Positions 16,938 through 26,056 of a DNA stretch of 64,000 nucleotides are shown in pieces. The DNA comes from Candidatus Obscuribacterales bacterium (GTDB taxonomy: Bacteria > Cyanobacteriota > Vampirovibrionia > Obscuribacterales > Obscuribacteraceae), in assembly GCA_019745415.1 (NCBI GenBank), contig JAIETF010000028.1, positions 1 through 64,000 on the forward strand, read 5' to 3'. Position 1 is the stretch's first letter. The number at the start of each line of letters is the position of its first letter. Position numbers and translations under genes: made by a program. A model generated the notes under the pieces. The model worked only from the letters and a program-made list of their open reading frames with translations, was not told where the DNA came from and ran no database searches.

Positions 16938-18572
16938 TTCGCTGCGAAACACTTCAAACTTGCCTTCTTTCCAAGCATCTTTAGGCAAACCGGCTTTCAA
17001 AGCTAATTGCTCAAGAGTCTCTTCAAGAGTCCAGCCATATTCCACAGCCACACTGGGCAGAAAGACCGACTGTTTGCCGCGACACTTAAGCAAGACACCA
17101 TCGCGCCCGATCTTGATATCGCTATAGGCAGGCACCTTATGCGGCGGCGTCAGCACACTGACTTCTACATCTAGAGAATCTAATTCGCTTGCAGTGACAG
17201 GCTTAAAGCGAGGATCTTTGGCAGCGGCAGAGACGGCATTCTCAATTACAGTTAAATAGAGCGGCTTGACCGGAAAGATATAGCCGATGCAACCACGCAG
17301 ATCCCGCTCACCAGCTTCGGTCTTGTGCAAAGTCACAAAGGCTCCGTGCGGCAGTTTCATACGTTCGCTGATGACAACGCCGGCTTTCTCGAGGGCAGAA
17401 AGATCAGGTACGCGGCCCGCCTTAACGTACTCCTCTAAAGTAATGCGGGCAATCTTGAGTAGACTCTCTTTCTCCTCAGCCGTCAAAGGCTTAGGTTCAA
17501 GTAAACTTTCTCTGACTGCATTCCAACCGCCTCGCTTGCTTTCAAAAGCAATAGACATGTAAGAAACTGTATTGAAATCATGCTCTAAATCGACAGACTG
17601 ACCCATCTCTTTTGTTGCGTCAAGAGATGTGCGGTAATTGAGGAGAATACCGCGACAATCTTCAGGCAAAAGTGCAAGCAAGACAGAAAGCGCATAAACA
17701 CCGCATATAGTATCATCGGTGCGCTTATAAAAGCTCATAAAGCCCTCTAAGTCTACCCGCTCAAGATAGCTCAAAGCTTCCATATCGAGGGCTTTCAAAC
17801 GACTCAAGAACTTCCCCTCATCGCCTTCGCTCTTAAACGGTTCGTACTCAAAGCGCGGACCATAGTGTGTAAAGTCGGAACTGACTACCACTAAATCGCC
17901 GTCCTCCATCTGTGAGGCGAGCTCGCGAGCAATAAAGCGAGCCTCGAAGGCGTCGTTGAGTGTACCGATCATTATTGGCACAATAGTAGCCTTGGGAAAC
18001 TTAGCTTTGATAAAGGCTAATTGCAACTCTAGTGAATGCTCATGATGGTGAGCCCTAGTCATCTCTTGAAAGAGTATATTCTCCTTCAGTTCATCAACCA
18101 CTTCGGTATCGCATTCGATCTCGCCAAGCACTGTCTGAAAAGACTTGTCATAGGAAAGAGCGGCACCGTGAAAACCTTTGTAGTGGGATGGTCCCAAAAG
18201 AAAGACCCGCTTTACTTGCTGATTACCAACCGATAGATACGAGAATGCAGCAGTCTTACCCGAATAAGAATAACCGGCATGCGGCGCCACCACTGCTAGT
18301 ATTGCCGGCTTTGACGCCGTGTTCTCTTTCGAGGCGGCAATCAGTCCGACACCTGTATTCTTCCCCTTAGCACAGGCTTGCTGCCAAGCTAATTTTTCAT
18401 AGTCACGCAGTTGCCCTGCCAGCTTGGAGGGCTCATCGTCATACCAGGTGCCGGCAAACTTAAGAGGTCTTTTCCCAGACTGTCCGAAAAGAAACAATTG
18501 GCCTCCGCTCAATCCGCTAAATCCACTAAATAGGATCCAAACGAACAGAACCACTAGAAGACGAATCACCAT
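16902..18572 (-). CDS. MEMO1-AMMECR1 fusion (AmmeMemoRadiSam proteins B and A)
   Basis: A 556-residue protein in which two members of the AmmeMemoRadiSam system are joined. Residues about 32-330 are the MEMO1 domain, with metal-ligand positions visible as HAGYSYSG, GPSHYKGF and TDDTICGVY (two His and one Cys). Residues about 350-545 are the AMMECR1 domain (RDLRGCIGYIFPVKPLY, then AAAKDPRF, then DVEVSVLTPP). A hydrophobic N-terminus (about residues 3-25) suggests export or anchoring. The radical SAM partner is not in the window. The 5' end overlaps the TonB-C-like gene by 47 bases, so the true start may lie slightly downstream. The substrate of this system is unknown. Confidence 0.85.
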   Translation of the reverse strand: MVIRLLVVLFVWILFSGFSGLSGGQLFLFGQSGKRPLKFAGTWYDDEPSKLAGQLRDYEKLAWQQACAKGKNTGVGLIAASKENTASKPAILAVVAPHAGYSYSGKTAAFSYLSVGNQQVKRVFLLGPSHYKGFHGAALSYDKSFQTVLGEIECDTEVVDELKENILFQEMTRAHHHEHSLELQLAFIKAKFPKATIVPIMIGTLNDAFEARFIARELASQMEDGDLVVVSSDFTHYGPRFEYEPFKSEGDEGKFLSRLKALDMEALSYLERVDLEGFMSFYKRTDDTICGVYALSVLLALLPEDCRGILLNYRTSLDATKEMGQSVDLEHDFNTVSYMSIAFESKRGGWNAVRESLLEPKPLTAEEKESLLKIARITLEEYVKAGRVPDLSALEKAGVVISERMKLPHGAFVTLHKTEAGERDLRGCIGYIFPVKPLYLTVIENAVSAAAKDPRFKPVTASELDSLDVEVSVLTPPHKVPAYSDIKIGRDGVLLKCRGKQSVFLPSVAVEYGWTLEETLEQLALKAGLPKDAWKEGKFEVFRSESMQERQVGQTH

Positions 18573-19026
18573 GAGGATCTGCCTTTGAATCGAACACTAT
18601 TGTTATCTTAGCGCGGCTCATGCCCGATGGCAAAAGATTGAGGGGCTTGCTTTCCTGCAGGGCATTTATGGCTGCGGCTTCCGCCTCGGCACTTTTCGGC
18701 GAACTGGTCACCGAAAGATCGCCCAGAGAGCCGTCCGAACTAATTTCGGATGTAATCGTCACATGATTATTACCGTCAGCCAAAAGCCACTTGCTGATTA
18801 TCTTGCTCCAAGTCTGATTGCAATAGGCGCGAATTGCAGCCTGTGAAGCACCTCCGCTTTGAGATGGCGCACCGCTCTTGGCAGAAGCGGCTGTAGTCTT
18901 GCTTTTGCCGGTGGTGCTTTTGCCGGTGACGCTCTGACCGGGCGCCGCATCAGCTAGCGATAAAGAACTGAGGCTGAATGCCAGAGCTAGTAAGAGCATC
19001 GGTGCTGAAAGCTTGCCATTGAACAT
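18526..19026 (-). CDS. secreted TonB C-terminal-like protein
   Basis: A 166-residue exported protein. The ATG at 19026 is preferred because GGGAGAAA precedes it and a signal peptide follows directly (LSAPMLLLALAFSLSSLSLADA). A Ser/Thr/Gly/Lys linker (about 27-60) leads to a 90-residue domain with TonB C-terminal features: a helix with Trp then VTITSEISSDGSLGDLSVTSS, an Ala-rich helix, and a closing strand ITIVFDSK. This domain often occurs without a TonB membrane helix in secreted proteins. Two bases separate it from the FIST gene upstream, and it overlaps the MEMO1 fusion downstream, giving a three-gene operon. Confidence 0.7.
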   Translation of the reverse strand: MFNGKLSAPMLLLALAFSLSSLSLADAAPGQSVTGKSTTGKSKTTAASAKSGAPSQSGGASQAAIRAYCNQTWSKIISKWLLADGNNHVTITSEISSDGSLGDLSVTSSPKSAEAEAAAINALQESKPLNLLPSGMSRAKITIVFDSKADPHGDSSSSGSVRLDPI

Positions 19027-19028
19027 AG

Positions 19029-20282
19029 CTATTTCTCCCTGAAAATGCCGAAACTGGAAGTGTAATTGTGCAGATAGGTGGACTTTCCAACCGTGCCTAT
19101 TTCGCCGTTGCAAAAGAAGCCTCCGATGGGAATTTCGCCTAGATAACTCCTCAATGTATCACTGTCATAATTGGGTTTACCATAGAGCCCCTGCCCACGT
19201 CCCAAACAAGAAAACAAAAGGGCGCCGCGGGGTTCGCCTTTTCTTTCTTTATCTTCCACATAACGTGAAAAAAGCTGGTTCAAATCTTTCTCGGACGATC
19301 CGGCATCACGCAGATGAAACTGCACGGTCCTTTCCGGTCGCAAAACCTCGCCGACCAAAAGTGCACCGCTCAAGGGTTCAATGCCGATTATCGACCTGAC
19401 CAAGAAATCGCCGGTCTTGAGTTGGTCTTTGAATTCATCCATGGCCACTCCGATAAAGAGCTGATCCTTTACCAGTTTCTGGTCTTTCTCCGAAAGTCTT
19501 TCCACCGCCTCCTTAAGTACCGATACGGCTGGTTTTCCATCTAGTTCGTATAAAAGATTGCGGTCACAGCGCGTGACCCGACTGATTTTGCCAAAAGCGC
19601 GGCAGCCCTGGACAAGCACCGGATCTACCTGAATATTTCCCTTTAGGGTAAGGGCGACAAGCCCGGAACGGAATACTCTATCCTGGGCAAGCATGCGAAT
19701 CTCACCGGCCTTATGCCCCCCTGAAGCTAAACCACCCAGCTTGACCGACCGGGGGAAAGCATAGTCAAGACCTTGCACAAAAGGTTCAATCTTGAAACTA
19801 AAAGGGTCCCCAAGCAATATGAAAACCGGTTCTTCCTGTCCCTGCACCTGCATGAGCTTTTCCCAGCTATCGGGCGGATCATCAAGGTCGGGAATGGCAT
19901 CGCTGCCGATATGGAAGGCGCGCATTTCCACCCCGGGCAAAATAGCTCCGGTTAAGGCTATGGCAGACTGATTCTCTGCTTCCACGCCACCGCCAATCAG
20001 CCCGGCACCGGTACAGCCGATAAAGGAAGTCGGCGCCAGCCGCTCTTTTAGATAGCGACTGATTGGCTCCAATTTCTCACGATATTCAGGCGAGACAAAA
20101 AGCAAGAGTAAATCAGGGTTGCCACCGAGCTTAAAACTCAAAGTGCCGGCCAATGAATGGCAAAGCCTGAGGGCAGATCTCAGAGTGGTGTCCTCGCTGC
20201 AATCGGGTAATTGCGCCAGAATCTCCTCTGGAATTTCTTCAGGTAGATCTTCAGTTAGCTCTAGAGAAGAAGCCCACTTCAC
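19029..20282 (-). CDS. FIST N/C domain sensory protein
   Basis: A 417-residue soluble protein. The FIST_N domain (about 40-230) shows FIGCTGAGLIGGG and LLGDPFSFKIEPFVQGLDYAFP, and the FIST_C domain (about 250-400) shows FLVRSIIGIEPLSGALLVGE and the closing GALLFSCLGRGQGLYG plus GGFFCNGEIG. FIST domains are thought to bind small molecules such as amino acids and to feed signalling pathways. No kinase or cyclase is fused. The GTG start has a GGAG element at a good distance. It heads an operon with the TonB-C-like and MEMO1-AMMECR1 genes, suggesting a shared envelope or nutrient sensing role. Confidence 0.88.
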   Translation of the reverse strand: MKWASSLELTEDLPEEIPEEILAQLPDCSEDTTLRSALRLCHSLAGTLSFKLGGNPDLLLLFVSPEYREKLEPISRYLKERLAPTSFIGCTGAGLIGGGVEAENQSAIALTGAILPGVEMRAFHIGSDAIPDLDDPPDSWEKLMQVQGQEEPVFILLGDPFSFKIEPFVQGLDYAFPRSVKLGGLASGGHKAGEIRMLAQDRVFRSGLVALTLKGNIQVDPVLVQGCRAFGKISRVTRCDRNLLYELDGKPAVSVLKEAVERLSEKDQKLVKDQLFIGVAMDEFKDQLKTGDFLVRSIIGIEPLSGALLVGEVLRPERTVQFHLRDAGSSEKDLNQLFSRYVEDKERKGEPRGALLFSCLGRGQGLYGKPNYDSDTLRSYLGEIPIGGFFCNGEIGTVGKSTYLHNYTSSFGIFREK

Positions 20283-20336
20283 TTAGCACACTCCACATGA
20301 GACACCGAATATCTTAGCCTATTATCTGTATCCAAG

Positions 20337-21863
20337 TCAGCAAAGCAAGCGTTTCAATACTTTGCCTGTAGAATTACGGGGCAGCCTTTCAAGAAACTCT
20401 ATGGTGCGAGGCATCTTATAGTCGGCCAAATGAGCCTTGCAAAAACTCTTGATTTCATCTTCGCTGAGGGAAGCACCGCTTCTCAGAACTATGCAGGCTT
20501 TCACCCTCTCACCCATATAACGATCTGGAACACCCACCACTGCGCATTCGGCGACGGCAGGAAGGCGAAGCAGGACTTCTTCTATCTCGCGGGGATAAAT
20601 ATTCATCCCCCCTCTGACAATCAGTTCTTTGGAGCGACCTACTATATATAGATAGCCTTCGGCATCAAGATAGCCAAGATCTCCGGTGTAAAACCAGCCA
20701 TCCTTTATTACTTCGGCAGTGGCCGCCGCATTATTGAAATATCCCTTCATTATGCAGGCACCCTTGAGCAAGATCTCTCCAACCTCGGTCCTTTCTAGAA
20801 CAGAGCTGCTGTTAAACCTGATGCCATCTTTCTCTATAGCAATCTCAATTCCAGGGAAGACAGAGCCGACGCTTCCAAGCCTTGCATCATCCTCAGGATT
20901 GAGAGTGGCAATTACAGTCGTTTCGGTAAGGGCATAGCCTTCAAGCACGGGCACCTTCAAACGTTCTTTCAAGGACACGAGCAAGTCTTTGGGCATAGCC
21001 GCACCACCAGTAGTGCAAAGACGCAAACTATCCAAGCAACTGTCTTTACCTTCCTTATCTAATTCCATCAAAATAAACTGATGCATGGTCGGCACCGCCG
21101 GTAGTACTGATACCGCCTCTGATCTAATTAACAAGAGCGCTGCAGCGGCATCGAATTGCTTCATAAGCACTATACCGCAGCCCGCCTTCATGGCACCGGC
21201 CAGCACTACGAGTAAGCCATATAGATGACAGAGTGGCAAAACTCCGAGCAGTATGTCATCTTGATTGAGGCAAAAACGCAATGGATATGATTGGATGGTA
21301 AAGGCCACATTGCCATAACTTAGAACCGCGCCTTTGGGCTTACCGGTTGTACCGCTCGTATAGACAATCAAGGCAGCAGAGGCGCTATCGAGATCTTGTC
21401 CAAGACTCTCCGGTGCAACAGAGTAAGCCTGGTTCTCATTGAGTTCAAGCATTAGGTCTAGACTTAGCTCTAGACTCGTCTTCAAATTCTTGCTGAACTT
21501 AGTTTCGCCATTTCTCATTTCGCGCTGAGTAATGAGAGCTCTCGCTTGTGAATCATGCAAAATATGCTCAATCTCTTCTTCTTTAAGAAGTGGATTGACC
21601 GGCACTACTGTGATGCCCAAATTATTTAGGGCTAAAAAAGAAACAACAAATTCGGGCGAATTGAAGAGATAGATTGCTACTCTATCGCCCTTTCTAAGTC
21701 CTTGCCGGGCCAGTTTTTCGCTTAGATGAGAGACTTTGTGCTGGATATCACTATAGCTATAGTTGTGGCTGCCGAAGACTAGAAAAGTCTTCTGCGGATG
21801 CTCGCGGCAAGCATCAAAAAACAGCTGAATTAGCGGACTTTGCTTCAATTGTGATAAGCCCAA
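20337..21863 (-). CDS. long-chain fatty acid-CoA ligase / AMP-binding enzyme
   Basis: A 508-residue ANL superfamily adenylating enzyme. The P-loop core A3 reads YTSGTTGKPKGAVLS, A5 GYALTETTV, A7 YTGDLGYLD, A8 GRSKELIVRGGMNIYPREIE, and the catalytic Lys of A10 is in PRNSTGKVLKR. The order and length match fatty acyl-CoA synthetases. Chain-length preference cannot be read. The TTG at 21863 is the only convincing start, with a poor ribosome binding site, and lies 9 bases after the thioredoxin-like gene. It could alternatively activate another carboxylic acid. Confidence 0.87.
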   Translation of the reverse strand: MGLSQLKQSPLIQLFFDACREHPQKTFLVFGSHNYSYSDIQHKVSHLSEKLARQGLRKGDRVAIYLFNSPEFVVSFLALNNLGITVVPVNPLLKEEEIEHILHDSQARALITQREMRNGETKFSKNLKTSLELSLDLMLELNENQAYSVAPESLGQDLDSASAALIVYTSGTTGKPKGAVLSYGNVAFTIQSYPLRFCLNQDDILLGVLPLCHLYGLLVVLAGAMKAGCGIVLMKQFDAAAALLLIRSEAVSVLPAVPTMHQFILMELDKEGKDSCLDSLRLCTTGGAAMPKDLLVSLKERLKVPVLEGYALTETTVIATLNPEDDARLGSVGSVFPGIEIAIEKDGIRFNSSSVLERTEVGEILLKGACIMKGYFNNAAATAEVIKDGWFYTGDLGYLDAEGYLYIVGRSKELIVRGGMNIYPREIEEVLLRLPAVAECAVVGVPDRYMGERVKACIVLRSGASLSEDEIKSFCKAHLADYKMPRTIEFLERLPRNSTGKVLKRLLC

Positions 21864-21872
21864 GAGACTATC

Positions 21873-22541
21873 TTATTTGGCGTTGGCACTCAGTATTTTA
21901 TTCAGCCCTTCTTTTACACTATTCTCGCCTGAAAAGCCAACCGAGTAAGAGACAACTTCGCCTTCTTCATTAAGAAAGACCACGGTAGGAACAGGGCTTA
22001 CTTCATACTGATCAAGCAGACTTTCGCTGCCGGGATCATCAACATCAACACGCATAAATTTGACCTTGTCTTTATACGAGGTCTTGAACTTATCCATGAC
22101 ACCATTGAGTTGCTTACAGGGCTGCGCCCAAGAAGCATAAAAATCGATCACAGTCGGCTTGGCGCCTTCCATACCGCGTACTCGCCCCAAACCAAGCATG
22201 GAAGCAATCATGCGAGTCTGAGGACCTGTCTTAGGCTTGATCACGGCGCTTGGCAAGCCGGCAAGCAAAGTATTGGCCTTCTGCGATATAGCGTTCCCTC
22301 TACCAAGACGCACTGCTATGCGTAAGTTCTCTTTTGCTTTCTGAAAATCTTTGCTGCCGATATAGGCTTCACCTAAAGCCAATCTGGCCGGAGCAGACTC
22401 AGGGGTTTTCTCAACAGCCTTCACAAGTTCGGAAAGAGCCGGCTTAGTAACGGTTCCGGCCGAGACCTGGCTAAATTGCAGGCAGAGCAAAGAAAGCGCC
22501 ACTAAAGAAGCTCTGCTTGGAACTGCGGTGTTATTTCTCAA
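21873..22541 (-). CDS. exported thioredoxin-fold protein with TPR segment and altered active site
   Basis: A 222-residue protein. The TTG at 22541 is preferred over 22571 because GGAG precedes it and a signal peptide follows (LVALSLLCLQFSQVSA). Residues about 35-95 contain a TPR-like pair (RLALGEAYIGSKDFQKAKENL). A thioredoxin domain follows (about 115-222), with the cis-Pro in EVSPVPTVVF. The active site reads WAQPCK instead of WCGPCK, so only the second Cys remains. A dithiol oxidoreductase reaction is therefore unlikely. Binding, single-Cys chemistry or a scaffold role is more likely. It overlaps the upstream hydrolase by 11 bases. Confidence 0.8.
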   Translation of the reverse strand: MRNNTAVPSRASLVALSLLCLQFSQVSAGTVTKPALSELVKAVEKTPESAPARLALGEAYIGSKDFQKAKENLRIAVRLGRGNAISQKANTLLAGLPSAVIKPKTGPQTRMIASMLGLGRVRGMEGAKPTVIDFYASWAQPCKQLNGVMDKFKTSYKDKVKFMRVDVDDPGSESLLDQYEVSPVPTVVFLNEEGEVVSYSVGFSGENSVKEGLNKILSANAK

Positions 22542-23547
22542 CTTTATCTTCTCCAAGTTTTGAACCTTCAATATGGGTATTGACCCAGGTAAGCAGTTTC
22601 TCGATTACCTCTTGAGTAAACTGGTTCTCTTCAAAAATTAGGTGCTCGCCATTGGGAATGAGAGCAATCTCTTTGTCAGGAGTGGCCATCTCATTGAAAA
22701 GTTCCACGGTTCCAGTTGGTTTGACCAATTTATCCTGCACCCCTTGCACAATCAAAACAGGCTTATTCTTTATCTCTTTAACGCTCTCATGATTCTGGTT
22801 CATAAAGAGCTGAAACTGCAAAAGCTCTTTAGGAGACAATTTCATGCGAGCAAGCGGATCGCTCTGCCAAGCTTCACGTAGTTCTTGTTTGTCTGTGGCT
22901 TGCTTGATCACACTTTCGCCGACATTAATCTGTTTATGCGGGTCGGCCAGAAAATGCAAAGCTACTTTGAGAGAAGTGCGGCCCTGCTTAAAGCGGTCCC
23001 CTGCAGGTACTGAAGAGATGAGACCATCGACTAGCTCAGGGTAAAGAGCAGTGGCTCGCAAGGCGATGGCACCACCCATAGACTCGCCCAATAAAAAAAT
23101 CGGCTTACCCGGATGGGCTCTACGAATCACTTTGAGCGTACTCTTTATGTCAGCCAAACAACCTTCAAAATCGACCCGCTCGCGACCACGAGCCTCCATC
23201 CAAGAGCCAAAACCTCTTACATCAATGGCATACACCGGATAGCCAAGAGCGCTCAGTGTTTTACCTAAAGGCTCATAAGTACCGTTATGTAGACCGAGAC
23301 CATGCACACAGAGAAAGACTGCTTTCACCGGCTTAGCAGATTCGTACCAGCTCAAACAAGGAGCATTGCCGCGTCTCACTTTGCTTTTTGTATTGGCGTT
23401 TGCTTTTGGAGTGGCACTAAAATCGGTGGCAGCCCCTTCGCGAGCGGCAAGGGCGCAGGCTCTTTCAAAGCAAAGCGTTTGACTGATTAGAACGGCAATT
23501 AGAGTAAGACCTAAATTGCTTGTCCTTTTCGTTAGCAGTGAGTGCAT
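22531..23547 (-). CDS. exported alpha/beta hydrolase, monoacylglycerol lipase type
   Basis: A 338-residue protein with an N-terminal signal segment (about residues 10-33). The oxyanion region FLCVHGLGLHNGTYEPLG, the nucleophile elbow GESMGGA and the late His in IPNGEHLIFEEN make up a complete alpha/beta-hydrolase triad of the serine-aminopeptidase S33/lysophospholipase class. The Asp is probably in QGVQDKLV. The order hydrolase, thioredoxin-like, acyl-CoA ligase in one direction suggests release of fatty acids outside the membrane followed by activation inside, which is inference. The substrate is not identified. Confidence 0.85.
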   Translation of the reverse strand: MHSLLTKRTSNLGLTLIAVLISQTLCFERACALAAREGAATDFSATPKANANTKSKVRRGNAPCLSWYESAKPVKAVFLCVHGLGLHNGTYEPLGKTLSALGYPVYAIDVRGFGSWMEARGRERVDFEGCLADIKSTLKVIRRAHPGKPIFLLGESMGGAIALRATALYPELVDGLISSVPAGDRFKQGRTSLKVALHFLADPHKQINVGESVIKQATDKQELREAWQSDPLARMKLSPKELLQFQLFMNQNHESVKEIKNKPVLIVQGVQDKLVKPTGTVELFNEMATPDKEIALIPNGEHLIFEENQFTQEVIEKLLTWVNTHIEGSKLGEDKVEK

Positions 23548-23647
23548 GGGCGATTACCCTAATAAACCAGAAACCCGAAAGTTATTGAGTTACCTCTTTG
23601 ATTGTCCCAGAAGCGCCCAGTTCTGTAATTTCACAATGCTAATGCAA

Positions 23648-23764
23648 AGCCGCTAGCGATTGAATATACGCCGCATAGCGGCTCCAGCCGCGCTCAACTT
23701 ATAAGGAATTAATATGGGTGAGCGAGAGAACTCCCTTTGCAAGCACAGCCTTAGCTTGATTTAA
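23648..23764 (+). promoter_or_regulatory. stem-loop and possible 16-codon leader ORF
   Basis: AGCCGCTA (23648-23655) pairs with TAGCGGCT (23676-23683). Downstream, an ATG at 23714 with AAGGA spaced 6 bases opens a 16-codon frame ending at 23764. Together they could be a leader peptide arrangement for the MFS-like gene at 23841. Codon quality cannot be judged at this length. Confidence 0.25.
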
Positions 23765-23840
23765 ATGAGCCTCGGGCACTTCTCAAATGACTGGTATGCA
23801 ATAGCGGACAATTAGACTGGTATTCGGGCAAGCCAATTTA

Positions 23841-25193
23841 ATGAACAGAGTCCTTAAAGTATCCGCTTCTACACTAGTCGAAGCGGATTTAAGCAGAGAT
23901 AAGGGGCGGTCAAAACGACAGCTGTTTGCCTTTGCCTTGGCACCTATTTTTTTGACTAGTTTGGCAGACTGGTCGATGCTCTTGTATCTAGCCTCTTTCG
24001 CCGTTTTTACCACACCGGGACCAACTTACGACAGCCAGATAAGAGGCAGTCTTTTGATTTTCATCCCGCTCATTTTCTTTATGACCGTAACAGGTTATCT
24101 GTCTGAAAAGCTAAGTGCTTTAGAGCAACAAGTAAGCAACTGGAATCGACTGGATAAAGCCAAGCTGTTTCGCCTGGTTATAGCCTTAGCACTGACATCA
24201 AGCCAACTGCGCCAAACCCTAGGACCCGAAAGCATTGCCGCTCTGCTCTGTCTAATTCTGCTTTCATCTCATTGGTCTTTGCTCTTCATATTGAAGAAAG
24301 TCTTGCCATTGGCCGACAAAGAGAACTTCAATAAAAATCTAGCCCCGGCTGTAGCATGCTGGTGCTTAGGCCAGGCGGTTAGTCTGAAATTGGCTCCGGC
24401 GCTAACTAATGCTTTCGGCGCCAACTGGCCTCTCAATATATGTTTGATACTCTATTTGATATCAATCCTGACAGTATATTTCAGACTTTTACCGACGCCT
24501 AAGACAACAAGCTACAAGCACTTAGATAGCTCTGCCCCAATACACTCTAAGCAGCTTAAAGCGAATGCCTTTTCAGAACACACCTTTTTGAAAGATACTT
24601 TCCCGCACGGCTTGATGGTCGGCTTGATGAGCCTGCCCGCTATCGCTTTGCTGACAGCTTGCTCGATATTTGCTTTGCAAGGCCAGGTGGTGCAGACGTC
24701 AGCCTTGGTCTTTTTGCCCATGTCTGAGTTAGCGGCTGGACTGAGTCTCTCATTTGCTGCTGGTGCTCTTCTGTCTCCATTTATAGAACAAAGACTTTCT
24801 ATAAAGAAACTTTGGTTGGTTATGTCACTCTTATCACTATCTCTATATTTAGCCGGAGCAATTTGCAAGGGTTCTACCCTAGCGGTTTTCTGCCTCTATG
24901 CCTCGACGGCTTTGACAGGAGCCACAGCCATAGGCGAAGAAGCAAGATTTCTCAGCGGTCTCAACCAAAGCGGCAACGCAGGAGTAATTATCAGCCTTCG
25001 TAATGTCGGAGTCTTGTTCTTGAGCGCTCTCATTGCTATATATCTAGAAGAGAGTCTAAGCCTGGTTTCCAGCCTCTATTTCCTCAAAGAACTAAATGCA
25101 GTGGGCGCTGTAGTTGTAGTCGGTTCGCTGATAATGGCACCGATAACCGTGGTTTTCGGAACTAAAGTGAAAAAGTTACTGGCAAAAAAATAG
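23841..25193 (+). CDS. MFS-like polytopic membrane protein
   Basis: A 450-residue integral membrane protein with about 12 hydrophobic helices and a hydrophilic central loop (about residues 215-250) dividing it in half, the usual layout of major facilitator transporters. No signature motif such as GxxxDRxGRR is present, so family membership is tentative and the substrate unknown. The stretch after the second helix is short and there are few charged residues in the helices. The ATG has a weak ribosome binding site. The gene stands alone between a leftward hydrolase operon and the first HTTM module. Confidence 0.6.
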   Translation: MNRVLKVSASTLVEADLSRDKGRSKRQLFAFALAPIFLTSLADWSMLLYLASFAVFTTPGPTYDSQIRGSLLIFIPLIFFMTVTGYLSEKLSALEQQVSNWNRLDKAKLFRLVIALALTSSQLRQTLGPESIAALLCLILLSSHWSLLFILKKVLPLADKENFNKNLAPAVACWCLGQAVSLKLAPALTNAFGANWPLNICLILYLISILTVYFRLLPTPKTTSYKHLDSSAPIHSKQLKANAFSEHTFLKDTFPHGLMVGLMSLPAIALLTACSIFALQGQVVQTSALVFLPMSELAAGLSLSFAAGALLSPFIEQRLSIKKLWLVMSLLSLSLYLAGAICKGSTLAVFCLYASTALTGATAIGEEARFLSGLNQSGNAGVIISLRNVGVLFLSALIAIYLEESLSLVSSLYFLKELNAVGAVVVVGSLIMAPITVVFGTKVKKLLAKK

Positions 25194-25271
25194 AGCCGTC
25201 TAGTTCTATAGTTGTAAGTTGCTTTATTATCTATTACTGTTTCTCTTAGTTAATGGTACGGAGTAGGCAAG

Positions 25272-26030
25272 ATGAGGCAATCCCCCGCCGCTGAAGGCAA
25301 GGTACAAAACATTCCTTTAGTATTTCTAGGAAGCGCCGGCTTGAAGAGTCTGGCTATCGTCGCCATTTTTGCCATTGCAGTGACCTCTTTGACAGCCTGC
25401 AGCGGAGGCAGTGAACCTGGCGGCGGCAAAACTTCAAGCAAACCAAGTAAGCCTGAAGCACCAAAAGAACCGCCGCTTGTCACCGACGAAGAGATATCGC
25501 GTTATGTCGATGCCGAACCTGATACGAAAGTAGCTTTTCCTGAAGCCGAGTTCAAAGAAGCTCATCCCTATATTTTTACGCAAAACAAACCAGGTGTAGG
25601 GGTAGAGATCTTGAAGAAGCACCTTGATGATGCGGTCAAGGCTCAAGCAGGTCAAACTAAATTAGGGCAGTATTGCACCCGTCTCGGGATCGGACTGTGG
25701 ATGCAGGGCGGAGATAAGTGCAAAGAGTCGATGAAGTACTTCCTTCTAGCCCAGCGCATTTTTTATAAACAGCCCCAAGAAAAACGCCCGATGCCCAACT
25801 GGTTTTTCAACTGCCATCTCTATCCAGGTCTCTATTACAACGGTCAGAGAAAATGGGCCGAAGCCGAGCAGGACTGGAGAAAGTGCATTAACATAGCGGC
25901 CGGTGCGCCTATAAATTTGATCTCCAAAGAATGGCGCAAAATTTCGCTGCAACAATTGCATATAGCTTTGGTTGGACAGGGTAAGACTGTAGAAGCCAAG
26001 GCCGTGCAGGAACAAATCAAGAAGATGTAA
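25272..26030 (+). CDS. TPR-like lipoprotein of the first HTTM module
   Basis: A 252-residue protein with an extended N-terminus, a hydrophobic segment (about 25-42) and a lipobox LTAC, so it is probably a lipoprotein. A Ser/Lys/Pro linker follows, then helical pairs with TPR character (LGIGLWMQGGDKCKESMKYFLLAQRIF and the closing LQQLHIALVGQGKTVEAKAVQEQ). A GGAG element precedes the ATG. It lies 26 bases upstream of the companion gene and is in the same run as the HTTM gene. A similar TPR gene ends the second HTTM module, which supports a functional link. Confidence 0.7.
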   Translation: MRQSPAAEGKVQNIPLVFLGSAGLKSLAIVAIFAIAVTSLTACSGGSEPGGGKTSSKPSKPEAPKEPPLVTDEEISRYVDAEPDTKVAFPEAEFKEAHPYIFTQNKPGVGVEILKKHLDDAVKAQAGQTKLGQYCTRLGIGLWMQGGDKCKESMKYFLLAQRIFYKQPQEKRPMPNWFFNCHLYPGLYYNGQRKWAEAEQDWRKCINIAAGAPINLISKEWRKISLQQLHIALVGQGKTVEAKAVQEQIKKM

Positions 26031-26056
26031 CTTGGCTAAACCGGAGGTAGTCCGGT

